Shown: positions 9,416 to 17,681 of the stretch, one piece after another
Numbering within the stretch: the first letter of the stretch is position 1
Layout of the letters: the number at the start of each line of letters is the position of its first letter
Assembly (NCBI GenBank): GCA_016721435.1
Contig: JADKIC010000034.1
Coordinates: 1-36,084, forward strand
DNA from: Bacteroidota bacterium
Lineage (GTDB): Bacteria; Bacteroidota; Bacteroidia; AKYH767-A; OLB10
Direction: 5' to 3'
DNA: 36,084 nt
Position numbers and translations under genes: made by a program
The notes under the pieces: model-generated
What the model was told of the DNA's origin: nothing
What the model saw: the letters and a program-made list of their open reading frames with translations, nothing else
Database searches by the model: none

Positions 9416-12400
9416 ATGAAAAAAATCTTACTGGGATGTATGCTTGCCCTTGGCATTCAACCTGTATCAGCACAAATCCTTTCCGGCGCGGAAGCTGTGA
9501 AAGTTCATCCTGCAGCAGCCGAAGTTCGCTACAGCCATCGATCCACCGCTCCCCTCTACATTGGTTTTCGCTCGAATGCCTTTGTAGCCGCCTCATCCGG
9601 GATGGAGGTGCTTCAATCTACACTCGGTGCAGGTACTTCAGATACCTGGAAGCTGATCCGCACAGATCGTGATGACCTCGGTATGTCACATCAGCGTTAC
9701 CAGCAATATTATCAGAATGTACCTGTGGTGACGGGCGAATATATCCTGCATGAACAACAAGGTCGTCTCTTATCCGCCAATGGTCATTTCTTCCGTAACC
9801 TGAATGTGAATACAGCTGCAGCACTTGATGAAAAATCAGCACTGGCAGCAGCTTTAAATGATATTGGTGCAAGCAAATATTTATGGCAGACTTCAGAGGA
9901 AGAGCAACATGCGCGCACGGGACATGATCACGGTGATGTCTATCCGAAAGGAGAGCTGGTGGTATTGCCGGCGATAGGAATTAATAAAAGTAAATCGGCA
10001 GCCCTCTGCTGGAAGTTTGATGTGTATGCCACAGAGCCGCACGAACGCTGGGCGATTTTTGTAGATGCCCAAACCGGTCAGATACTTTTTAAAGAAAATA
10101 AAATCTGTACGATTACCGTAACCGGTACAGCTGTAACGAAATACAGCGGTACACAATCCATGAAAACAGACAGCATTAGTCCCGGGAATTACCGCTTGCG
10201 TGATTATTCCAGAGGCAGTGGTGTCGAGACCTATGATTTGAATAACGGAACAAGCTATGCCGGTGCAGTTGATTTTACCGATACCGATAATTTCTGGAAT
10301 ACTACCACCAACCAGGACGATGCTGCTTACGATGCGCATTGGGGAACACAAAAAACTTACGATTATTATTTCTTAACACATGGCCGTAACAGTTATAACA
10401 ATGCCGGTGCAGTGTTGAAGTCGTATATTCACTATAGTTCTAATTACAACAATGCCTTCTGGAACGGATCTGTCATGACCTACGGCGATGGTGACGGTGG
10501 TACTTTCTCTCCACTCACTGAAGTAGATATCATAGCCCACGAATTGACACATGGCGTAACGAGTTTCTCCTCCAATCTGGTGTATTCCTACGAATCCGGT
10601 GCGCTCAACGAATCTTTCTCAGATATCTTCGGAGTGACTGTAGATTTTTATGCGTCCGCTCACTGCCAATTTCTGATCGGTGATCAAACCTATACGCCCG
10701 GCACTCCCGGTGATGCCTTGCGTTACATGAATAATCCAAGTATTGCCGGTGATCCCGATACTTACCTCGGACCAAACTGGTACACAGGTGCCGGAGATAA
10801 CGGTGGTGTACATATCAACAGTGGCGTGCAAAATTTCTGGTATTACTTATTATGTCAGGGTGGTGCAGGTACCAATGATTTGGGATTTGTTTACAATGTA
10901 AGTGGCATCGGAATGAGTAAAGCAAGAATGATTGCTTATCGTAACAATACTTTCTATCTCACTTCCGGATCTCAATACGATGATGCCGCGTTTTATGCGC
11001 TGAAATCAGCCAATGATCTATACGGTAATTGTTCTCCGGAAGCGTATTCAGTAAAAAATGCCTGGGATGCTGTAGGCGTATACGGTTTGCTGATCAATAC
11101 CAATGCTATTGCCGCTATTTCGGGTGGTGCTTGTGCAGGTTCAACGATTCAACTGACTGCCTCGGGAGGAACTACCTTCGTATGGTCGGGACCGGGTGGA
11201 TTTAATTCCTCAGCCGCTAACCCAACTATACCGAATGCAAGTGCAGCAAACAATGGCTTATATTCCTGTTTGATCACTGATGCCAACGGTTGCAGTGGAA
11301 CAGCTTCTGTTTCTGTCGCGGTGAGTGTTGCTCCGTCTGTATCAGCAACAGGGGGCTCAGCCAATTGCAGCGGAGGAAGTGTGCAACTCAATGCCAATGC
11401 TTCTGTGCCGGGTCAGGGTGGAAATAATGCAAGCAATACCACACCACTTAATATTCCTGATTCTCCAAATCCCGGTGTGACGTCTTCTCTGACCATCAGT
11501 GGAAGCTCCAACGCGAATGCACTTATTGCTATTAAGATCGATTCTCTCACCCATACCTACGATGCTGATCTTAAAATTGAGCTCATCGCTCCTAACGGTT
11601 CCGTCATAACGCTGGCAAGTGGAGTAGGTGGTGCAGGAGATAATTTTATCCGGACACGTTTTACTACCACCGGAACGAGTATCACCAATGGCACGGCTCC
11701 TTTTACAGGAAACTATACCCCACAACAAACATTTTCAAATCTCACCGGTACCGCTAATGGTACCTGGCTTTTGAGAATTACGGATCTGGGTGGTCAGGAT
11801 GTTGGTACGCTATGGAAATGGTCACTGGAGTTGCCCGGCAATGCTATTGTTTCGTATCAATGGACGCCTTCCAACGGCTTAAATAATGCAGCCATTGCGA
11901 ATCCTTTGGCATCGCCAGGAAATACTACAAACTATATTGTTACAGTTACTGACAATAATGGTTGTACCGCATCTTCTTCCACAACTGTTACAGTAGGTAC
12001 CCTGAGTGCAAACACGAATCAAACCAATGTGAGTTGTTTCGGATCGAATAATGGTTCTGCCATTGTTTCTGTTGCAGGTGCTACCGGTAGTCCGGTATAC
12101 AACTGGTCCAACGGTGCAAGTTCTTCTACTGTGAATGGACTGAGTGCCGGAACCTATACCTATACAGTAACTGACGGTTCAGGATGTACCGCTACAGGGA
12201 ATGTGATTATCACTGCTCCTGCTCAGTTGGAGGGATACCTTACTGCACAAAATGCAAGTTGCGGTGCAAACGATGGATCCGCCTACCTGACTTTTTCAGG
12301 TGGTGTAGCGCCGTATAGCTACCAATGGAATAACGGTGCTGTTACTTCCAATATTTCAGGATTAGGAGCTGGTACATATACTGTGACAGTGACTGATGGT

Positions 12401-13492
12401 AATGGCTGTTCATTCAACACGAATACAACGATATCATCTAACGGTACCGGAGCTCCGAATACACCGGCATCGGTTGCAGGAAATAAAACCGGTGTTTGTC
12501 CGGGAGTAACCAGGAATTATTCCTGCCCTGCTGTAAGTGGAGCTACCACCTATACCTGGACACCTCCCGCAGGTGCTACTGTTGTGAGCGGACAAGGAAC
12601 AACTAATGTGGCTGTTCTTTTTCAGGCCGGATTCACCAGTGGTAGTCTGAAGGTGCTGGCTTCAAATAATTGTGGCAACAGCGCTCAGAAAAGTGTGACC
12701 CTACGTAGTCTTGCCAATAAACCTGCTGCGATTACCGGACCTGCAACCAGCAACGCTTGCGGTTCAGTAAGTACTTATACTATTCCGGCTTCTACTACAG
12801 GAGCAACTTCGCATGTATGGTCAGTAACAGGAGGGGGAACTATCCTCAGTGGACAGGGAACGACTTCTGTTCAGGTGCAATGGCCTGTTGCTGCAGTTAG
12901 CGGTGCGGGTGTTTGTGTTACGGCAAATAATACTTGCGGAAGCAGTGCAGCGAGATGTATCTCCGGTATTACCACATTGCCCTTGAAACCCGGGGTCAGC
13001 GGTGTGAGTTCAGTTTGTGCCAATCAAACCAATTTGAATTATAATGTTACGAATGCGCAAGCCGGTGTAAATTATCAATGGATCGTACCGGGAAGTGCAA
13101 CTATCGTTAGCGGTCAGGGCAGTCCTGGCATTAATGTAAATTGGGGTGGTGCGACCGGATACGTTAAAGTAACCGCCAGCAATAACTGCGGTGCTGCTGT
13201 ACAGAAAAATTTTAAAGTTACTGTAACCTGCCGCGAAGGTGTGGAGCAAATGAACGATGTGACCTTATTCCCGAATCCGGGTAATGGCCAAACTAAAATT
13301 ACCTTCAACACTGACCCCGGAAATTACAATGTAACGGTCTCCGATGTATTGGGTAAAGTGGTGTTTACAGGTCAGGGAAGTAGCGATACCTATGAATTGA
13401 ATCTGACGGAAGAGCATGCAGGTGTGTATTTTGTATCTGTTCGCTTTGAAGACGATCAGCAAAAAGTGTTGCGGATGATTATTAATAAGTAA
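9416..13492 (+). CDS. Thermolysin-like (M4) metalloprotease, multidomain, T9SS-exported
   Basis: 1358 residues. The signal peptide ends in PVSAQ; an FTP/PepSY-type propeptide spans to about residue 240. The M4 catalytic domain (about 245-555) has zinc ligands H375 and H379 with catalytic E376 (HELTHG), E399 (ALNESFSD) and the thermolysin His231 equivalent H466 (DNGGVHINSG). Spacing of the ligands equals that of thermolysin. Next come an Ig-like domain (560-650), a proprotein-convertase P domain (about 680-806, from NIPDSPNPGVTSSL to WKWSLEL) and two SprB-type repeats (about 866-936 and 943-1005, each with GTYT.TVTDG.GC). Three PKD-like repeats (about 1018-1271, each with VSGQG or LSGQG) and a T9SS type A tail (LFPNPGNGQTKITF to MIINK) complete it. 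Likely a secreted or surface endoprotease for nutrient acquisition. Start is ATG 9416; 16 upstream codons lack signal-peptide character. Intact; terminator follows. Confidence 0.93.
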   Translation: MKKILLGCMLALGIQPVSAQILSGAEAVKVHPAAAEVRYSHRSTAPLYIGFRSNAFVAASSGMEVLQSTLGAGTSDTWKLIRTDRDDLGMSHQRYQQYYQNVPVVTGEYILHEQQGRLLSANGHFFRNLNVNTAAALDEKSALAAALNDIGASKYLWQTSEEEQHARTGHDHGDVYPKGELVVLPAIGINKSKSAALCWKFDVYATEPHERWAIFVDAQTGQILFKENKICTITVTGTAVTKYSGTQSMKTDSISPGNYRLRDYSRGSGVETYDLNNGTSYAGAVDFTDTDNFWNTTTNQDDAAYDAHWGTQKTYDYYFLTHGRNSYNNAGAVLKSYIHYSSNYNNAFWNGSVMTYGDGDGGTFSPLTEVDIIAHELTHGVTSFSSNLVYSYESGALNESFSDIFGVTVDFYASAHCQFLIGDQTYTPGTPGDALRYMNNPSIAGDPDTYLGPNWYTGAGDNGGVHINSGVQNFWYYLLCQGGAGTNDLGFVYNVSGIGMSKARMIAYRNNTFYLTSGSQYDDAAFYALKSANDLYGNCSPEAYSVKNAWDAVGVYGLLINTNAIAAISGGACAGSTIQLTASGGTTFVWSGPGGFNSSAANPTIPNASAANNGLYSCLITDANGCSGTASVSVAVSVAPSVSATGGSANCSGGSVQLNANASVPGQGGNNASNTTPLNIPDSPNPGVTSSLTISGSSNANALIAIKIDSLTHTYDADLKIELIAPNGSVITLASGVGGAGDNFIRTRFTTTGTSITNGTAPFTGNYTPQQTFSNLTGTANGTWLLRITDLGGQDVGTLWKWSLELPGNAIVSYQWTPSNGLNNAAIANPLASPGNTTNYIVTVTDNNGCTASSSTTVTVGTLSANTNQTNVSCFGSNNGSAIVSVAGATGSPVYNWSNGASSSTVNGLSAGTYTYTVTDGSGCTATGNVIITAPAQLEGYLTAQNASCGANDGSAYLTFSGGVAPYSYQWNNGAVTSNISGLGAGTYTVTVTDGNGCSFNTNTTISSNGTGAPNTPASVAGNKTGVCPGVTRNYSCPAVSGATTYTWTPPAGATVVSGQGTTNVAVLFQAGFTSGSLKVLASNNCGNSAQKSVTLRSLANKPAAITGPATSNACGSVSTYTIPASTTGATSHVWSVTGGGTILSGQGTTSVQVQWPVAAVSGAGVCVTANNTCGSSAARCISGITTLPLKPGVSGVSSVCANQTNLNYNVTNAQAGVNYQWIVPGSATIVSGQGSPGINVNWGGATGYVKVTASNNCGAAVQKNFKVTVTCREGVEQMNDVTLFPNPGNGQTKITFNTDPGNYNVTVSDVLGKVVFTGQGSSDTYELNLTEEHAGVYFVSVRFEDDQQKVLRMIINK

Positions 13493-13515
13493 TCAAAATA
13501 TAAATGATAAGAATC

Positions 13516-13542
13516 AAGCCCGGAAATTATTTCGGGCTTTTT
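13516..13542 (+). terminator. Rho-independent terminator of the M4 protease gene
   Basis: AAGCCCG (13516-13522) pairs with CGGGCTT (13533-13539), and the stem is followed by a T-run (TTTTTT with the end of the stem). Lies 24 bp after the protease stop and before the permease gene, separating the two transcription units. Confidence 0.8.
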
Positions 13543-14553
13543 TCTTATATATCAAATAGGTTTATCTTTACTCTATGAATTCCGGTAAACCGATCTCTGC
13601 TTCTTTTGCATCTTACTTCTATTTTACCGGAGCTTTACTTTTTACCGGAGTATTGCTTAGGCTGGGAAGTTCATTGTTTATTCCATTGGCTTATGCTTTG
13701 TTTATAAGCATCGTGCTGTACCCTGTATGTCATACAATGGAGAAAAAGGGAGTGGAGCGCAATTTATCTATATTAATCGGACTTGTTTTGATTACTGTAT
13801 TCATTGCAGTACTTATTTTGATTTTTGGATGGCAGTTACAGTCAATTTTTTCTGAGTGGCCGCAGATTCGGGAAAAATTGAATGAGCTTTTACTGGCCAT
13901 AGAGCAATATTTATCAGAAAAGTTTGGTCTGACAAATGAGGAAATGATGCTATGGCTGCAAAGTGCTGTGGATAATGTCATGGGTTCATCCACAGGTGGA
14001 ATAGGTACAACACTTCAATCATTGATGGTTAATCTCGCCATGCTATTACTCATTCCGATTTATGCATTTCTCATTTTGCACTATCGGAGACGCCTGGTAG
14101 AAATGCTATATCTCCTGCTACCGGATAAACAAAGAAACCGGGTAACAGAAGTCATACATCTCGCCATTAGAACCTATTTTAAGTTTATTAAGGGAATGGC
14201 ATTGGTATATATAATTGTGGGAACTTTGAATTCTATCGGTCTATGGCTGATGGGAATTCCGTATCCTTTTTTGTTTGGTTATATCACTGCCGTTATGACT
14301 TTTATTCCGTATGTAGGTATCATTGTCGCCGGAATTATGCCTATCACCTATGCCTGGATCACTTATGGTGTTATCTGGTATCCGTTGGGCGTAATCTTTC
14401 TGTTTACGTTTGTGCAATACCTTGAAGCCAATATCATTTTTCCCTGGGCTGTGGGTCAGCGGCTTGAATTGAATACACTGGCAACATTGATAGTTATTGT
14501 AGTGGGAGGTATTCTTTGGGGGGCTTCCGGAATGATACTTTTTATTCCTTTCT

Positions 14554-14773
14554 ACCGACAAACTCCCCTATCCTTTCAACCGCCGGCAGCCGACCTTAGG
14601 TCGGCTGCCGGCATAGGTGGGAGAAGATGTGATTCTTATTTTACAGAGATACCGCCCCTACAGGGCTTCTGAATCTCAAGACTTCTCAGTTATGTTTTAT
14701 CAACCTTAGGACACCCTAAGACACCCGTTAATTTACTGCAACAGATTGAATTAGTATTACTTTTAAAATCAAC
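14554..14773. mobile_element. Non-coding ~220-bp insertion inside the permease gene
   Basis: Bounded on the left by ATTCCTTTCT (end of the intact permease reading) and on the right by TTTTTTTCTGCGG, where the permease tail resumes. TTTCT is present at both edges and could be a 5-bp target duplication. Inside are a 31-bp GC-rich palindrome (14582-14612), a second hairpin-like stretch GCCCCTACAGGGC (about 14653-14665) and CTTAGGACACCCTAAG (about 14705-14720). No open frame of note, no clear terminal inverted repeats, no transposase. Looks like mobile intergenic repeat DNA or a MITE-like element. Edges are uncertain by several bases. Confidence 0.55.
14582..14612. repeat. Perfect 31-bp GC-rich palindrome
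   Basis: Arms GCCGGCAGCCGACCT (14582-14596) and AGGTCGGCTGCCGGC (14598-14612) are exact reverse complements around a single T. Much more GC-rich than its surroundings. It lies within the insertion that splits the permease gene, so it is not a normal terminator of that gene. Confidence 0.9.
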
Positions 14774-15005
14774 TGTTTTTTTCTGCGGAAGTCAGGACTA
14801 ATTGCAGATCGTATGCCGGGATGGGAAGCCTTGTCAACCTTCCTCGGTGCCAAGCAATGACGCTGTAAGAAGACAAGGAGTTGTCAGATGGAAAAAATTT
14901 ATAAACGATAGTAACACTTGCTTTTTTCGACATCGGCAATGGAAGAGAATTGTTTGCAGAAGTGATGGAATGAAAATCAGATCCGGTAAAAATAAGACCG
15001 GCTTC

Positions 15006-15760
15006 TTATTGCTCCATATAATTATAATACTTCTCTTTGATATACACCGCAAGCTCATATTGTGTGAGCGACTTCATCAAAAATTCGCTCAGTCCGAGGT
15101 AATCAATAAAGGCATTGTATTCATTGTACTTCATTTCGATTAACCCCGCCCTGCTGTAGTTGGCCAGAATTTCACGAAGCAAATCTCGTCGCCGGTCTTC
15201 ATTCATGAGTTCAGCCACTCTGCGCTTGCTTCTTTCTTTACGACTGAATTCCTGATACAATGCGGTAATCGGACTCTGCCAGGCGTCCACTCCGCTGAGA
15301 CGATAATCTTTTGAACTATAGCCCAGTTTCTTAATGTCTTCTTCAATGCGGGTGAGGTCGCGGGGAATAAATATGGTGGCTTCTTTCAGCGTGATACTGA
15401 TCTTTTTAAAGGGACGATGATGGTATAGAAATCCTTAAGAACAGAATCACGGAAACAGATCTTGTCAGAACGGTAACCCAATGCCGTTATGACCAATGTG
15501 TCGTTTTTTTCTATCGATATGCTGAAGCTATTGTCGGCATTTCCGAAAATTCCCTGCTGTGTGCGGAGGTTAATGACCATTACCTGCTCGAGTAAAAAAG
15601 CAGGATGATCTTCATCCATCGCCTTGCCATTGATGGTGATGTACTGTTGAGCGAATACGTTACTGGAAAATGCGGCAACAAAAAGGATCATCCATAAAAA
15701 TCGCAAAGCAGGGAAGTGAATGACCGCCCTGCTTTGTATGAATGATGGAATGTGAATCAT
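15006..15760 (-). CDS. CarboxypepD_reg-like surface protein (one frameshift)
   Basis: About 251 residues after repair. A signal-anchor/signal peptide (FLWMILFVAAFSSNVFAQQ) leads to a CarboxypepD_reg-like beta domain (ITINGKAMDEDHPAFLLEQV, then LRTQQGIFGNADNSFSI and TLVITALGYRSDKI), the plug-associated fold common in Bacteroidota outer-membrane systems. The C-terminal half is helical and charged (IEEDIKKLGYSSKDY, EFSRKERSKRRVAELMNEDRR). The frame breaks near 15405, where the run TTTTT (+ strand) needs one more base; the repaired junction reads PLKKISITLKEATIFIPRD. Without repair two separate frames appear (15386-15763 and 15006-15290). The start ATG at 15760 lies 11 bp after the M28 peptidase stop, so the two are likely one operon. 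Precise function unknown; such proteins are often annotated as hypothetical. Confidence 0.75.
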
Positions 15761-15771
15761 CAAGAATTCAA

Positions 15772-17470
15772 TTAAAATTCCACTTCGATTTTCTTTTCTT
15801 CCTTTCCTCTCAGGAGTGTAACCGTGGCTTTTTCACCTTTGCTGAATTTTCCCAACGCTTTCATATAACTCATCATGTCGAGCACTTTATGATCGCCAAT
15901 TTGTTTTACAATATCCCCGGCAAGCAATCCGGCTTTGGCAGCAGGCTTTCCATCGCTGACCCCATCGATGCGCATTCCCTCTCCTTCAAAAGCATAATCA
16001 GGAACAACACCGAGGGTGACTTTAAATCGGGGGGCATCTTCGTTCTGCTCTTCTTTTGTTTTTATAAATGATATTTTTCCTTTATCATCCAGTTTATCAA
16101 TCAGGGTAATCATGTAATTTAAAATATCCAACTCGCCTTTATAATTGATCAGGGCTTCGTCATCGGAAGGTTTATGATAATCATTATGGGTGCCGCTAAA
16201 GAAATGCAATACCGGAATGTTCTTCAGGCAAAAGGATGTATGGTCAGAGGGGCCAACACCCGATTCGGTGGTTTTGATTTTCATGCCGGACGGTTTGATA
16301 AAATCCATGGTGATTTTCCAGGCATCAGAAGTGCCCACACCACTTACTATCAAGGTCGGCTCTTCCGGTTTCAAACGTCCGATCATATCCATGTTCAACA
16401 TGTAGTTGACTTTTTCAAGATCAATGGTAGATTTTTTGGTGAAATGTCCGGAACCCAATAAGCCCTTTCTCTCCCGAAAACGCCATGAAAAGGTAATTGT
16501 TGTTCTTCGGACCCTTTTCCTTGATATAGCGCGCTAACTCAATCACACCTGCCACACCGCTGGCATTATCGTCAGCGCCATTGTGCACTGCCGGTTCTCC
16601 ACGATAAAGGGATTCGTCTCCGCCATGTCCCAGGTGATCGTAATGTGCGCCGATAACAATTGTTGTTGCTGCTTTGTTGTCGAGATACCCCATCACATTA
16701 TTACCGGTGGCTTCTTCTTTGATGATTTCCGCTACCATATCCATTTGAACAGGTGCGGTGCCATTTAGAATCGCTGATTCTGCCCTGACCATATAAAGCA
16801 CAGGAATAGCGCATGGAGTAATTCTCATCTTGGCATTGAGTGTGGGCTCCTTCATTTCTTTATCGGAAGTGTAAAACAATACACCTGCAGCACCATACTT
16901 AATCGCGGTATCAATCCTTGATCTCAGATCAGCAAACTCAGCAAACTTTGAATGAGGTCCGTCTTTATCAGGAGTAGCAGCATCAATAATAAAAATTTTG
17001 CCTTTGAGATCGATCCCTCTCAGGAAATCACTGGTATAATCATTATGACCTAACTTAGGAGCATTAATACCATACCCCACTTTAATCCCCTGACCTTTCG
17101 CAGCAGCATTCGCAGAATAAGGTAGAGGGTAAAATGCATGACCGGCACTTAGAGGAGTAGTTCCAACAATCAGTTTTGATTTCGGACCCACCTGGAGACT
17201 TTTCGTGAAATTGAATGGTTGCAGGAAGCCATTTTCTCCCTTCGGACTTAAGCCAATTGCTTTAAATTCTTTTATGATATAATTACGAGCCAATTCTTCT
17301 CCCTTCGTCCCCGGCTCACGTCCACCGAATTCATCAGAAGCCAGAGTAGAGATATGTTGTTTTAACAGAGGGTGCACGCTGACAGAGTCCAGTTGAGCAG
17401 AACCGTTCAACGAGAAGAGGAGGGCTATTACCGATAGCGGTAAGCGCATCTGTAAGTTGTAATTCATCAT
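15772..17470 (-). CDS. M28 family zinc aminopeptidase with PA and PDZ domains (frameshifted)
   Basis: About 566 residues. Signal peptide (LPLSVIALLFSLNGSAQ) indicates export. A protease-associated (PA) insert (about residues 90-230) precedes the di-zinc M28 peptidase core. Ligand motifs: GAHYDHLGHGG (near residue 275), NGADDNASGVAG, the catalytic glutamate block at SGE(E)KGLLGS, LNMDMIGR and GTHNDYHKPSDD. The C-terminus is a PDZ domain (GVVPDYAFEGEGMRIDGV, then AAKAGLLAGDIVKQIGDHKV), expected to bind peptide ends. The frame breaks at about 16466-16472, in GAG-AAA-GGG where family members read Gly-Glu-Glu-Lys-Gly; loss of one G and one A would explain it. Start at one of two adjacent ATGs (17465-17470). 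Likely a periplasmic or surface peptide trimmer; followed 11 bp later by the CarboxypepD_reg gene. Confidence 0.9.
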
Positions 17471-17488
17471 AAGTTTTAATTGCAAGTG

Positions 17489-17496
17489 CAAAAATA
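17489..17496 (-). promoter_or_regulatory. -7 box TATTTTTG for the M28 peptidase operon
   Basis: Exact TAnnTTTG on the minus strand, 18 nt upstream of the first ATG. No TTG at the expected -33 spacing was found. Motif seen, use inferred. Confidence 0.4.
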
Positions 17497-17566
17497 GTGT
17501 AAAAGAAGCCCGTTTCGGGAATTTTGTGTCCGATACGAGTCATATTTAACCAAAGGATTTAGGTAT

Positions 17567-17606
17567 ACCATGAAGCGTTTCGCTTTTCTCGATTCTGCTT
17601 CATGGT
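17567..17606. repeat. Perfect 10-bp inverted repeat in the lysS/M28 gap
   Basis: ACCATGAAGC (17567-17576) and GCTTCATGGT (17597-17606) are exact reverse complements with a 20-nt loop. It lies about 75 bp after the lysS stop on the minus strand and about 70 bp before the M28 box. A hairpin terminator for lysS is possible, but no clear T-run follows. Confidence 0.5.
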
Positions 17607-17681
17607 TATATCATTGCGGAAAATTTCCAGGGTATAAAGGAGTTGTTTAAACTATGATCAACGTGACAAAGAGCCAGTCAA

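Larger units (their letters stand above)
13575..14860 (+). pseudogene. AI-2E family transporter (PerM-like), interrupted near the 3' end
   Basis: Multi-pass inner-membrane protein of the AI-2E/PerM family, whose members export small molecules or act as ion antiporters. Residues 1-330 read normally: paired N-terminal helices (LLFTGVLLRLGSSLFIPLAYALFIS), the soluble middle (QSIFSEWPQIREKLNELL) and the family core (YPFLFGYITAVMTFIPYVG, then GILWGASGMILFIPF). After FIPF (about 14554) the frame runs into unrelated repeat-rich DNA and ends at 14672. In a different frame at about 14775-14860 lies LRKSGLIADRMPGWEALSTFL, closing with GAKQ and a stop; this is the usual C-terminus that should follow FIPF directly (family pattern FIPF-x7-AD). 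So about 220 bp separate the last ~27 codons from the body. The protein probably ends in a false tail and may be inactive. Confidence 0.8.

Noticed and set aside
14795..14880. Cobalamin-riboswitch-like string (GGGAAGCC...GCTGTAAG)
   Set aside because: The same bases encode the expected C-terminus of the AI-2E permease (ADRMPGWEALSTFLGAKQ). The paired elements of a B12 riboswitch are missing and no suitable downstream gene follows on this strand.
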